Below are positions 44,729 through 55,046 of a stretch of DNA of 64,000 nt, in pieces. The DNA is from Microbacterium hominis NBRC 15708. Lineage in GTDB: Bacteria > Actinomycetota > Actinomycetes > Actinomycetales > Microbacteriaceae. The stretch spans positions 1 to 64,000 of the forward strand of contig NZ_BCWI01000004.1 in the NCBI RefSeq assembly GCF_001592125.1, in the 5' to 3' direction. The translations under genes were made by a program, and so were the position numbers. How positions within the stretch are numbered: the stretch's first letter is position 1; every line of letters starts with the position of its first letter. The notes under the pieces were generated by a model. It ran no database searches, was not told the DNA's origin, and saw only the letters and a program-made list of their open reading frames with translations.

Positions 44729-45439
44729 ATGACGTCCCGACGCGCGCTCGCCCTGTCCGCCATCGCGATCTCGGGGGCGCTCGCGCTCGCCGGCTGCGCA
44801 TCCGGCTCCACCTCGCCCGCGGCGACGCCCGCGGCGAGCGGCGACGCGAGCGCGCTGGAGGTCTCGGCCGGCTGGCTCGACGGGGGCCGCGCCGTGGCTG
44901 TCGTCACCCAGGGCTCGTCCAGCTGTGTGCCGACGGCCTCCGCGGTCGACCTCCAGGCCGACGGCTCCGTCGCCGTCACCCTCGACAACCCCACCGGCGA
45001 TGTCGTCTGCACCGCCGATTACGCGCCCCGCGCGAGCCTCGTCTCCCTGCCGGCCGGTGTGGACGCCACGCAGAAGATCGCCCTCACGGTGTCCCTCGAC
45101 GGGGGAGCGCCCGGCGAGACCGTGCTGTCCCCGTACGCCGGACCCGAGGTGGCCGACTATGCGCCTTCGGCGGGCTGGGTCGGCGACGGGATGCTGGCCA
45201 TCCTCACGTGGGGCTCGTCCTCGTGCGCGCCGACCGTGAAGGATGCCGTCGCCGGCCAGACCGACATCGCGGTGACCTTCGCCGACCTGCCGGACGGTCA
45301 GCCCTGCACGATGGACATGGCGCCGCGCGTCGCCCTCGCGCACGTCGACGGCGCGACCGCGGCATCCGGCATGACCGCGACGCTCTCCGGCGGCGACGCG
45401 CAGTTCGCGACCCCGGTCACCATCCCCATCGCAGGCTGA
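44729..45439 (+). CDS. Lipoprotein with internally duplicated domain
   Basis: 236 residues with a lipoprotein signal (LALAGC, Cys ~23). The mature part holds two related halves of ~90 residues: GWLDGGRAVAVVTQGSSSCVPT and GWVGDGMLAILTWGSSSCAPTV, each followed by VAVTL/IAVTF-type strands and a second conserved Cys (GDVVCTADYAPRA, QPCTMDMAPRV). One disulfide per repeat is likely. Function unknown; anchored outside the membrane. Confidence 0.78.
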   Translation: MTSRRALALSAIAISGALALAGCASGSTSPAATPAASGDASALEVSAGWLDGGRAVAVVTQGSSSCVPTASAVDLQADGSVAVTLDNPTGDVVCTADYAPRASLVSLPAGVDATQKIALTVSLDGGAPGETVLSPYAGPEVADYAPSAGWVGDGMLAILTWGSSSCAPTVKDAVAGQTDIAVTFADLPDGQPCTMDMAPRVALAHVDGATAASGMTATLSGGDAQFATPVTIPIAG

Positions 45440-45637
45440 GCCGAGCCCGCGGATCGTCTCGGTCCGCTCGGTGGCGGCGGGGCCTTCGTCGGACGGACCC
45501 GCCTCGCTCGTGCGGGCGGCGGGCCGAGCGGATGCCGCGGCGGTGCGCCGACGGCGAACACGGGCATACCGGCATTCGCTGATCGTTACCCTCGACGTAA
45601 GCGCACCAGAAGACGTGCGCCGGAGGAGTGTCGACGA

Positions 45638-48163
<2,526 letters not shown>

Positions 48164-48180
48164 CCCGGATCGAACGTCAC

Positions 48181-48216
48181 CCGGAGGGGCGGATGCTGCG
48201 GCATCCGCCCCTCCGG
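48181..48216 (+). terminator. Terminator after clpC
   Basis: A perfect 16-bp inverted repeat (48181-48196 and 48201-48216, CCGGAGGGGCGGATGC) with a 4-base loop starts 17 bases after the clpC stop. Confidence 0.75.
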
Positions 48217-48238
48217 CGTGTGCGGCGGGGGTGTGGGC

Positions 48239-48331
48239 GTTTCGACTCGGCGCTGCGCGCCTCGCTCAACGACCGGGGGCGGGGTGGGGGCGTTTCGACT
48301 CGGCGCTGCGCGCCTCGCTCAACGACCGGCG
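48239..48331. repeat. Two dispersed-repeat copies between clpC and the C26 gene
   Basis: Direct copies at ~48239-48279 and ~48290-48331 (TTTCGACTCGGCGCTGCGCG). The rest of the gap to 48483 holds no recognisable gene. Confidence 0.85.
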
Positions 48332-48483
48332 GCGGGGCCGGGGGGTGGGAGCCCGGGCCCTAACTCCTCCACACCGACCGTCTCAGGCGTCGAGGGCACC
48401 GCTTTTCGGGGTGCGACCGGGCCGCTGGAGGAGTTCGGGACCGCCGCCCGCTCCCGCGGCGGCGGTGGGCCAGGGGCGAACGC

Positions 48484-49227
48484 CTAACGCCCGGCGCGGA
48501 AGCGGCGCGCTTCCGCGACCAGGGCCGCGAAGAGGCGCCGGTCGGCGGCATCCTCCTCCGGATGCCACTGCACCGCGACGAACCACGACCCGTCGGCGGC
48601 CTCGATCGCCTGGGGCAGCCCGTCGTCGCTGCGCGCCGTCACGGTCAGGCCGTCGCCGACCCGGTCGATGCCCTGGTGGTGGTAGCTGCGCACCGCGATG
48701 TCGCCGGCGCCGACGACGGCGGCTAGGCGGGAGCCCGCGGAGACCGTCGCGGTGTTGAGGGCGAAGACGCCCCCGCCCAGCTGGTACCGATCCGTGCCGA
48801 GGACATCGGGCAGGTGCTGGTGCAGCGTCCCGCCGAAGGCGACGTTGCCGAGCTGCAGCCCGCGGCAGATGCCGAACACCGGGATGCCGCGGCGACGCGC
48901 CCCGGCCAGCAGCGCGAGCTCCCACGCGTCGCGGTCGCGGCGCGGCTCGTCGGTCTCGGGGTGCGGTTCGGCCCCGTAGAGCGCGGGGTCGACGTCGAGA
49001 CCCCCGGTGAGCACGAGGCCGTCGAGGCCGTCGAGGATCGCCTCCGCCGCGGCATCCGGCTCGATCTGCGGTGTGAGCAGCACGCCCGCGCCGCCGACGG
49101 CGGTGACCGCGTCGAGGTACACGTGCGGCAGGAACGCGGCCCGAACGTCCCACACGCCCTGCTGGGCGCGCTCCAGGTAGGTGGTCAGTCCGATGACCGG
49201 TCGTCCGCTTCCCATCGCCGAGCTCAC
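48484..49227 (-). CDS. Gamma-glutamyl hydrolase-like class I amidotransferase (peptidase C26)
   Basis: 247 residues from GTG 49227. The fold signatures are GLVLTGGLDVDPALYG, the nucleophile elbow FGICRGLQLGN (Cys ~119) and AVQWHPEED (His, Glu). This is the PuuD-like family that hydrolyses gamma-glutamyl amides. The start overlaps the stop of the transglutaminase-like gene, so it works with that three-gene unit and may release or recycle a gamma-glutamyl product. Substrate unknown. Confidence 0.88.
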   Translation of the reverse strand: MSSAMGSGRPVIGLTTYLERAQQGVWDVRAAFLPHVYLDAVTAVGGAGVLLTPQIEPDAAAEAILDGLDGLVLTGGLDVDPALYGAEPHPETDEPRRDRDAWELALLAGARRRGIPVFGICRGLQLGNVAFGGTLHQHLPDVLGTDRYQLGGGVFALNTATVSAGSRLAAVVGAGDIAVRSYHHQGIDRVGDGLTVTARSDDGLPQAIEAADGSWFVAVQWHPEEDAADRRLFAALVAEARRFRAGR

Positions 49228-50123
49228 GCGGCGCCGTCCGAGACCGCGAGCGGCGCGACGTCGACCGAGACGCGCAGCGTGGAGTTCTTCGCCTTCGTGA
49301 AGATGATGCCGCGCACCGGCGACACGTCACCGTAGTCGCGGCCCCACGCGACCGTGACGTACCGGTCGTTCGCCCACTGGTCGTTCGTCGGATCGATCGC
49401 GAGCCACTGGTCGGTGCCGGGCAGCCACACGGCCAGCCAGGCGTGCGAGGCATCCGCACCGAACACGCGCTCCTTGCCGGGCGGCGGCTGCGTCGCGAGG
49501 TACCCGGAGACGTAGCGCGCCGCGACGCCGTGGGACCGCAGGCATGCCAGCGCGACGTGCGCGAAGTCCTGACAGACGCCCGCGCGGGCGCGCATCGCAT
49601 CGCCGACCGTGCTGGTGACGGTGGTCGCCGTCTTGTCGTAGTCGAAGTCGCGGTAGATCCGTCGCATGAGGTCGGTGGCGGCCTCGCCGATCGGACGACC
49701 GGGCGTCAGCGAGGCGGCGCCGTAGGCGGCGGCCTCGGCCTCGTGCCGCACCCGCGGCGACTCGAGGGCGTACTCGACGGCCCGCCAGGCCTCGGGCAGG
49801 TGCGGGTTCTGCAGGGGCCGGGCGTCCTCCCACGGCCGCGCGAGGGCATCGGCGTCGTAGGCGGGCTCATGCACGGTGACATCGCTGGATGCCGTGATGG
49901 TGAGCTCATCGTGCGGGTCGGTGAGGTGGAAGTAGGTGGCGGAGTTGCCGAAGGCATCGGTATCGGGCGCGATGTCTCCCGGCGCCGGGTCGACCTCGAC
50001 GCGCGCCGACGACACCTGCTGCCACGGCAGCTCGCGGGGAACGAGGTGGAACTGCCCGACGCTGTCCTGCACCGGCTTGCCGTAGGCGTACGCCGTGCGG
50101 TGCCACACGCGGTACTGCATCAT
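49224..50123 (-). CDS. Transglutaminase-like cysteine protease family protein
   Basis: 299 residues from ATG 50123, overlapping the previous stop. The N-terminal bacterial transglutaminase-like domain (YRVWHRTAYAYGKPVQDS) precedes the catalytic core with Cys in AGVCQDFAHVALACLR, His in DASHAWLAVWLPG and Asp in AIDPTNDQW. Such proteins accompany permuted ATP-grasp/alpha-E genes widely, for example in mycobacteria, and are thought to cut or form peptide bonds on an unknown peptide. No signal peptide. Confidence 0.88.
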   Translation of the reverse strand: MMQYRVWHRTAYAYGKPVQDSVGQFHLVPRELPWQQVSSARVEVDPAPGDIAPDTDAFGNSATYFHLTDPHDELTITASSDVTVHEPAYDADALARPWEDARPLQNPHLPEAWRAVEYALESPRVRHEAEAAAYGAASLTPGRPIGEAATDLMRRIYRDFDYDKTATTVTSTVGDAMRARAGVCQDFAHVALACLRSHGVAARYVSGYLATQPPPGKERVFGADASHAWLAVWLPGTDQWLAIDPTNDQWANDRYVTVAWGRDYGDVSPVRGIIFTKAKNSTLRVSVDVAPLAVSDGAA

Positions 50124-52651
50124 GCGCGGCTCTCCATCAGTTCGACCAGGGACAGGTCGGTCATCGCCACGGCCGGCGGGCCGCTCTCGAAGTGCAGGTG
50201 GGTGACGGCATCCGAGAGCTGTTCGAGCTGCGCCGTGACGCCCGCGAGGAAGTCGACCAGCACCTCGCGACGGCCCCCCTCGATCGCGCCCAGCGCCCCG
50301 ACGTCGGCGGCGGTCAGCTCGGTCTCGAGGTGGTCGAGCAGACGCTCCGCGCGCGTCGAGCCGGTGGATGCCGGCATGGCGGCCAGATGCTCGCGCAGCC
50401 GGGCCAGGGCGAAGGCGAGGGAGCGGGGATTGCTGTGGTCCAGCAGCAGGAGATCGAGCACGTCGGCGGCGCGCATCGAGCCGCGGTAGCGTCGACGATG
50501 CGTCACGACGCTCTCGGCCGCCAGCAGCACCGCCTCCAGCACGCTGCGCGCCGCGCGCGGGCCGTGCCGGTCGGCGAGGGCCGTCGACAGCAGCTCCGAC
50601 AGCTGCAGACCGCGCTCCAGGAAGCGACCCGCCTCGATCATGTGCCAGCCCGTGTCGCGGATCATGTTCGCCGTGATGCCGTACAGCGACAGCATCGCCG
50701 ACAGCATCCGGCCGCCCGACTCCGCCGTCCGGTGCGGGTGGGCCGATCCCCGCAGGGCCCGCGTCGCCCGATCGATCGTCGCGAACACGCGCCACGTGTC
50801 GCCCGACAGCTGGTCGCGCACGCCCTCCATCGCCTCGCGCAACCGGGCGATCGAGTGGGCCGCCGATCCCGGGCGCCGCGCGTCGAGGAGCAGGGAACGG
50901 AACTCCGCCTCGGGATCGAGCGACCGCATGCCGGCGAGCCGTCCCAGCACGTCGAGCAGGACGCGCGGGCTCTCGGCGAGAGCGCCCGATGCGTAGGCTC
51001 CCGGCTGGTCGAGCTCGGTCTGCGCGGTGAGCAGCAGACGCAGGAGGTCTTCCGTGCGTTCGGCGTACCGGCCGATCCAGAACATGTCGGCGTGGGCGCG
51101 GGGCGCGAGCGGCGGGATGCTGCGCGCCGTCGGACCGGGGGCGATCTCCGCCAGGTTCTGGTCGGGATCGTCCTCCGCCGCCTTCAGCACCCAGACGTCC
51201 TTCGTCCGCAGCGGGCCGTCGGGGCTCTCCCGGACGGTCGCGAGGCCGCCGACCAGCGGACGGTAGGCCGAGCCGTACCGCAGCGCGAACGCGCGCAGCG
51301 TGAGCGGCAACGCTCCGATGCGCGCGCCCTGGCCGTCGGCGCCGGACGCCCAGACGGGCGTCTGCGACAGCGGGAGCAGATCCTGCCCGACGAAGCGGTG
51401 CGGAGCGGCCTCGACGCGTCGGGCGAGCTCGTCGGCCGGCAGGTCGCTGAAGACCTTGCGCGGCTCGTCGATGGTCCGGACGATCAGTTCCGGGTCGCCG
51501 TCGCGCAGGCGCGCGAGCACGGCGTCGAGCGCCTGGGGCTCGCCGCACCACACGGTCGGCACCGCGGGGATGCGCAGCTGCTCGCCGAGCAGGTGCTCAC
51601 ACGCGGCCGGGAGATACGGCAGCAGGCCCGGGTTCTCGAGCACGCCCGCACCGAGCCCGTTCACGAGCCGCACGCGGCCGCGGCGCACGGCCTCCGTCAG
51701 CCCGGCGACACCGAGTCGCGAGTCGCCGCGCAGCTCCAGGGGGTCGCACCACGCGGCATCCACTCGGCGGATGATGACATCGATGCGGTCGGTCGGGCGC
51801 GTGCGCGGCCAGCCCGCCGGCTTCATCCACACGTACCCGTCCCGCACGACGAGGTCGTTGCCCTGCACCAGCGGGAAGCCGAGGGCGGTCGCGAGGAAGG
51901 CCTGGTCGAACGCGGTCTCGCTCAGGGTTCCCGGGGAGAGGATGACGACGCGGGGGTCTTCGACCTCGTCCGCCACCGACGACAGCAGCGCCGCCCGCAG
52001 GGCGGAGAAGTACGGGTCGATGCGGTGCAGACTCCCCTCCTGGAAGAGGTCGGGGAGCACCTGTGAGATGACGCGGCGGTTCTCCGCCGCGAATCCCAGC
52101 CCGGACGGTGCCTGCACGCGGTCGGCGAGCACATGCCAGTCGCCGTGACCGTCACGGCCCAGATCGGTGGCGGCGAGCAGGAGCGGATGCGGGTCGACGG
52201 CGCTCGCCCGCGCCAGCGGACGGGTGAAACCCGAGTGGCCGAACACCACGGCCGACGGCACGATGCCCTCCCGCAGGAGGGACTGCTCGCCGTACAGATC
52301 CACCAGCACGGCGTTCAGCAGCTCGGCGCGCTGGGCGAGGCCGACCTCGAGCGGCGACCAGCCGGCGGCGTCGAGCACGAACGGCACGGCATCCAGCTGC
52401 CAGGGCTGCGGGCCGGACTCGCCGCGCAGATACGAGACGCCGTCATCGGCGAGGAAGCGCACGATCTCGCCGTCGACGCGGTGGAGATCGTCGGCGGTGA
52501 GGCTGAGCGCGTGGGCTGCCAGCGCCTTCCAGCCGGGGCGCAGGGCGCCCTCGGCATCGACGAACTCGTCGTAGCGGAACGTCTCCGGCGGTGCCGACAG
52601 GGGCAGCGTCGGCTGCGACACCGTCGCGGCATAGTCGCGCAACACACTCAC
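50120..52651 (-). CDS. Circularly permuted ATP-grasp and alpha-E domain fusion protein
   Basis: 843 residues from GTG 52651, with GGGAGGGG ahead. Residues ~30-480 are the CP-ATP-grasp type region (GVSYLRGESGPQPWQLDAVPF, VVILSPGTLSETAFDQAFLA, GNDLVVRDGYVWMK, RRGRVRLVNGLGAGVLENPGLL). From ~525 (HADMFWIGRYAERTEDLLRLLL) to the end is the helical alpha-E domain. Often two genes, here they are fused. With the transglutaminase-like and C26 genes overlapping downstream, the set is predicted to ligate and process a peptide or amide compound. The product has not been identified. Confidence 0.87.
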   Translation of the reverse strand: MSVLRDYAATVSQPTLPLSAPPETFRYDEFVDAEGALRPGWKALAAHALSLTADDLHRVDGEIVRFLADDGVSYLRGESGPQPWQLDAVPFVLDAAGWSPLEVGLAQRAELLNAVLVDLYGEQSLLREGIVPSAVVFGHSGFTRPLARASAVDPHPLLLAATDLGRDGHGDWHVLADRVQAPSGLGFAAENRRVISQVLPDLFQEGSLHRIDPYFSALRAALLSSVADEVEDPRVVILSPGTLSETAFDQAFLATALGFPLVQGNDLVVRDGYVWMKPAGWPRTRPTDRIDVIIRRVDAAWCDPLELRGDSRLGVAGLTEAVRRGRVRLVNGLGAGVLENPGLLPYLPAACEHLLGEQLRIPAVPTVWCGEPQALDAVLARLRDGDPELIVRTIDEPRKVFSDLPADELARRVEAAPHRFVGQDLLPLSQTPVWASGADGQGARIGALPLTLRAFALRYGSAYRPLVGGLATVRESPDGPLRTKDVWVLKAAEDDPDQNLAEIAPGPTARSIPPLAPRAHADMFWIGRYAERTEDLLRLLLTAQTELDQPGAYASGALAESPRVLLDVLGRLAGMRSLDPEAEFRSLLLDARRPGSAAHSIARLREAMEGVRDQLSGDTWRVFATIDRATRALRGSAHPHRTAESGGRMLSAMLSLYGITANMIRDTGWHMIEAGRFLERGLQLSELLSTALADRHGPRAARSVLEAVLLAAESVVTHRRRYRGSMRAADVLDLLLLDHSNPRSLAFALARLREHLAAMPASTGSTRAERLLDHLETELTAADVGALGAIEGGRREVLVDFLAGVTAQLEQLSDAVTHLHFESGPPAVAMTDLSLVELMESRA

Positions 52652-52687
52652 GGCGAAGTCCCCTCCCGGCTCCAGCGTAGGGGGCAA

Positions 52688-52693
52688 TACAGT
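52688..52693 (+). promoter_or_regulatory. -10 element TACAGT of the ArgA-like gene
   Basis: TACAGT ends 6 bases before GTG 52700. The 48-base divergent gap also carries the promoter of the ATP-grasp operon. Confidence 0.5.
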
Positions 52694-52699
52694 GGGTCG

Positions 52700-53233
52700 G
52701 TGACCCTTCCCGCCCCCTCCGACCCGGCCCGGCCGCCGCGACCGGTCGTCCGCCCCGCTCGGACCTCCGACGTCCGCGGCATCCTGGACCTGCTGGAGCC
52801 CTGGGTGCAGCGCCGCATCCTGCTCGGCAAGGAGATCGTCACCCTCTTCGAATCGGTGCAGGAGTTCGTCGTCGCGGAGATCGGCGACGAGCTGATCGGG
52901 TGCGGTGCGCTGCACGTCATGTGGGAGGACCTCGGCGAGATCCGCACCCTGATCGTCGCGGAGGAGTGGCTGCACCACGGCGTCGGCGGCGCGATCGTCA
53001 CGCAGCTCGAACAGCGCGCTCGGGAGCTCGGTCTCACGCGACTGTTCTGCCTCACCTTCGAGGTGGACTTCTTCACCCGCCGCGGATTCGCCCCCATCGG
53101 CGAGCAGGTCGTCGACCCCGACGTGTACTCGCAGCTGCTGCGCAGCCCCGACGAGGGTGTCGCGGAATTCCTGGATCTCGCGCACGTCAAGCCGAACACG
53201 CTCGGCAACACGCGGATGCTGAAGAACCTCTGA
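52700..53233 (+). CDS. argA: Amino-acid N-acetyltransferase (actinobacterial ArgA-like)
   Basis: 177 residues from GTG 52700; no ribosome site, consistent with leaderless translation. A stand-alone GNAT domain: VRPARTSDVRGILDLLEPWV, CGALHVMWEDLGEIRTLIV, then the acetyl-CoA loop WLHHGVGGAIVTQLEQRA and FFTRRGFAPIGEQVVDPDVY. Length and sequence resemble the short N-acetylglutamate synthase of Mycobacterium (Rv2747 type), the first step of arginine synthesis. Other arginine genes are not in the window, so the role is inferred from the family. Confidence 0.82.
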   Translation: MTLPAPSDPARPPRPVVRPARTSDVRGILDLLEPWVQRRILLGKEIVTLFESVQEFVVAEIGDELIGCGALHVMWEDLGEIRTLIVAEEWLHHGVGGAIVTQLEQRARELGLTRLFCLTFEVDFFTRRGFAPIGEQVVDPDVYSQLLRSPDEGVAEFLDLAHVKPNTLGNTRMLKNL

Positions 53234-53273
53234 CCCCCCGCGCGCCACGTCGAGGGCGGGGGATGCCGCGGCC

Positions 53274-53279
53274 TAGCCT
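53274..53279 (+). promoter_or_regulatory. -10 element TAGCCT of the secreted protein gene
   Basis: TAGCCT ends 6 bases before GTG 53286. Confidence 0.5.
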
Positions 53280-53285
53280 GGAAGG

Positions 53286-53969
53286 GTGAGCACCCCGACG
53301 CGTCGCACACGACGACCCAGCCCCGCCGTGTACCGGCGGCGCCGGCTCGTGGCCGTGCTGATCCTGATCGCCGTGGTGGCCGCCGTCGTGCTGGCGTTCT
53401 GGCAGCCGTGGCGGGGGAGCGGAGAGCCGGCGGCATCCCCGTCGGCGACACCGAGCGCCTCGCCCAGCGCGCTCGTCACCTCCCCGGCTCCGGAGACTCC
53501 GCCCGCGGATGCCGCGACATCCGAGGAGCCCGCACCGGCGCCCGACCCCTCGGCGAGCACCCCGGCCGTCGCGGCCTGCTCGACGGCGGACATCTCGGTG
53601 CAGGCCGTCACCGACCAGGACGTCTACGCGTCGGGCGAGCAGCCGAAGCTGTCGATCACGCTCTCCAACACGACCGCGGTGCCCTGCTTGATCAATGTCG
53701 GCACGGCGACGCAGTCGTTCGTGATCACGAGCGGGAGCGACACCTGGTGGCGCTCGACCGACTGTCAGTCGGAGTCCAGCGACCAGGTCGTGCAGCTCGC
53801 CGGCGGGCAGACGGTGTCGAGCGTCAGTCCGCTGCAGTGGGATCGCACGCGGTCGTCCGTCGACACGTGCGGGTCGTCCCGACCCCAGGCGGCGGCCGGC
53901 TACTACCACCTGTCAGTGTCCATCGGAGGCATCCAGGCCGCCGACACGAAGATGTTCGAACTGCGCTGA
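53286..53969 (+). CDS. Membrane-anchored extracellular hypothetical protein
   Basis: 227 residues: a basic N-terminus (RRTRRPSPAVYRRRRL), one membrane helix (VAVLILIAVVAAVVLAFW, ~22-39), a Ser/Pro/Ala linker (~45-95) and a beta-rich domain with four cysteines (ACSTADISVQAVTDQDVY, AVPCLINVG, STDCQSES, DTCGSSRP). It looks like an Ig-like domain held outside the membrane, as in the DUF4232 style, though I do not assign a family. GTG start with no ribosome site. Single gene. Confidence 0.75.
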   Translation: MSTPTRRTRRPSPAVYRRRRLVAVLILIAVVAAVVLAFWQPWRGSGEPAASPSATPSASPSALVTSPAPETPPADAATSEEPAPAPDPSASTPAVAACSTADISVQAVTDQDVYASGEQPKLSITLSNTTAVPCLINVGTATQSFVITSGSDTWWRSTDCQSESSDQVVQLAGGQTVSSVSPLQWDRTRSSVDTCGSSRPQAAAGYYHLSVSIGGIQAADTKMFELR

Positions 53970-53970
53970 C

Positions 53971-54014
53971 GATATCTAGATACTGATATATCTCTGAGTC
54001 TGAGAGATTTCTCA
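53971..54014. promoter_or_regulatory. A/T-rich palindrome cluster, possible operator
   Basis: Within 44 unusually A/T-rich bases lie TATCTAGATA (53973-53982), GATATATC (53985-53992) and TGAGA-GATT-TCTCA (54001-54014). They lie just after a stop codon and 35 bases ahead of the -10 of the putative small RNA. Confidence 0.4.
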
Positions 54015-54060
54015 CGTTCCTCGGTGCCGCCACCGAAGTGAGCGAGGTTACCCTTGTCTC

Positions 54061-54205
54061 AGCTCTCGGTGCGAGCCGCCGTCGCCCCCAACGACGGTCG
54101 CCGCGTCACCCCCAATGACCGGCATCTCCGGCACGAACGCCCGACGAGCTCAGGCCCTCTCGATCCCCCCAGCCCCCAATGTGGGGATCGAGAGGGCCCC
54201 TCCTT
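54061..54205 (+). ncRNA. Probable 6C-type small RNA
   Basis: Two adjacent hairpins present the same C-rich loop: CCGTCG-CCCCCAA-CGACGG (~54082-54100) and GTCA-CCCCCAA-TGAC (~54105-54119). A third CCCCCAA lies in the loop of the terminator hairpin 54153-54198. Paired stem-loops with C-run loops are the defining feature of the actinobacterial 6C RNA, although here each run has five rather than six Cs. TACCCT (54049-54054) is a suitable -10, placing the 5' end near 54061. No protein frame of any quality occupies this stretch. The family name rests on the loop pattern only. Confidence 0.55.
54153..54205 (+). terminator. Terminator of the putative small RNA
   Basis: Perfect 16-bp arms (GGCCCTCTCGATCCCC 54153-54168 and its complement 54183-54198), a 14-base loop, and a pyrimidine tail CCTCCTTTCT. 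Confidence 0.8.
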
Positions 54206-54228
54206 TCTGGCGACCGGTGACACCCTCG

Positions 54229-54234
54229 TATGCT
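54229..54234 (+). promoter_or_regulatory. -10 element TATGCT of the downstream small gene
   Basis: TATGCT ends 6 bases before ATG 54241. Confidence 0.55.
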
Positions 54235-54240
54235 GGACGG

Positions 54241-54648
54241 ATGGCCGGCAAGAAGCGCGCGAAGCCCCCGCTCGAGTTCCGCAACACGCAGCTCGCCGAC
54301 GCCCTGCAGACCCAGGACATGGCCGCCCTCGCCTTCGCACTGCGCCACGGTCCCACCGTGGCGCCGCTCATGCGGCCGGGCCAGCGCGACGACCCCCGCG
54401 ACAGCGGCGAGGTCTGGACGTACCGCGACCCGAACACGGGCGATGTCGCATTACTCCTGTTCAGCGACGCCGCGAACAAACCCGAAGCGCTGCCGCCCGC
54501 GGTCGCACTGCAGTCGCCCGCGTGGCTGCGCGCGTTCCTGGCCGCGCACCGGGAGGAGATCACGACCGTCTTCTTCGACATCGTCGGCCCGCATCCGATG
54601 CAGGCCGCGCCCGGCGACCTTCTGGCGGCCCTCGACCTGGGCGCCTGA
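54241..54648 (+). CDS. Hypothetical cytoplasmic protein
   Basis: 135 residues, starting MAGKKRAKPPLEFRNTQLADALQ. It has alternating helices and strands (MAALAFALRHGPTVAPLMR, EVWTYRDPNTGDVALLLFSDA, AWLRAFLAAHREEITTVFFDIVGP), with GPHPMQAAPGDLLAALDLG at the end. The pattern recalls SseB-like domains but I cannot assign it firmly. No membrane segment. It is followed immediately by the repeat array. Confidence 0.65.
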   Translation: MAGKKRAKPPLEFRNTQLADALQTQDMAALAFALRHGPTVAPLMRPGQRDDPRDSGEVWTYRDPNTGDVALLLFSDAANKPEALPPAVALQSPAWLRAFLAAHREEITTVFFDIVGPHPMQAAPGDLLAALDLGA

Positions 54649-54667
54649 CCGCGGCTTCGCCGCCTCT

Positions 54668-55036
54668 GGTCGTTGAGCGGCTTCGCGACCCCCGGTCGTT
54701 GAGCGAGCGGAGCTGTCCCCCCCCCGGTCGTTGAGCGAGCGGAGCGAGTCGAAACGCGGTGGTTCGGCGTTTCGACTCGGTCGCTGCGCGTCCTCGCTCA
54801 ACGACCGGGTGTTGGGGGTGCGGTGGTGCCGCCCCGGTCGTTGAGCGAGCGGAGCGCGTCGAAACGCGGTGGTTCGGCGTTTCGACTCGGTCGCTGCGCG
54901 CCCTCGCTCAACGACCGGGTGTTGGGGGTGCGGTGGTTCTGCCCCCGGTCGTTGAGCGAGCGGAGCGCGTCGAAACGCGGTGGTTCGGCGTTTCGACTCG
55001 GTCGCTGCGCGTCCTCGCTCAACGACCGGGGGGGGG
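54668..55036. repeat. Tandem array of inverted dispersed-repeat pairs
   Basis: Two truncated copies (~54668, ~54692) precede three tandem units of ~110-111 bases starting near 54721, 54831 and 54941. Each unit holds one repeat copy and an inverted copy around GGTGGTTCG, so each can form a ~36-bp hairpin, followed by the spacer TGTTGGGGGTGCGGTGGT. The array fills the 398 bases between two convergent genes; no gene is seen in it. Confidence 0.9.
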
Positions 55037-55046
55037 AGGGGGAGGA

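Noticed and set aside
54668..55036. CRISPR array
   Set aside because: Units are ~110 bases with near-identical spacers and internal inverted pairs; there are no unique spacers and no cas genes.
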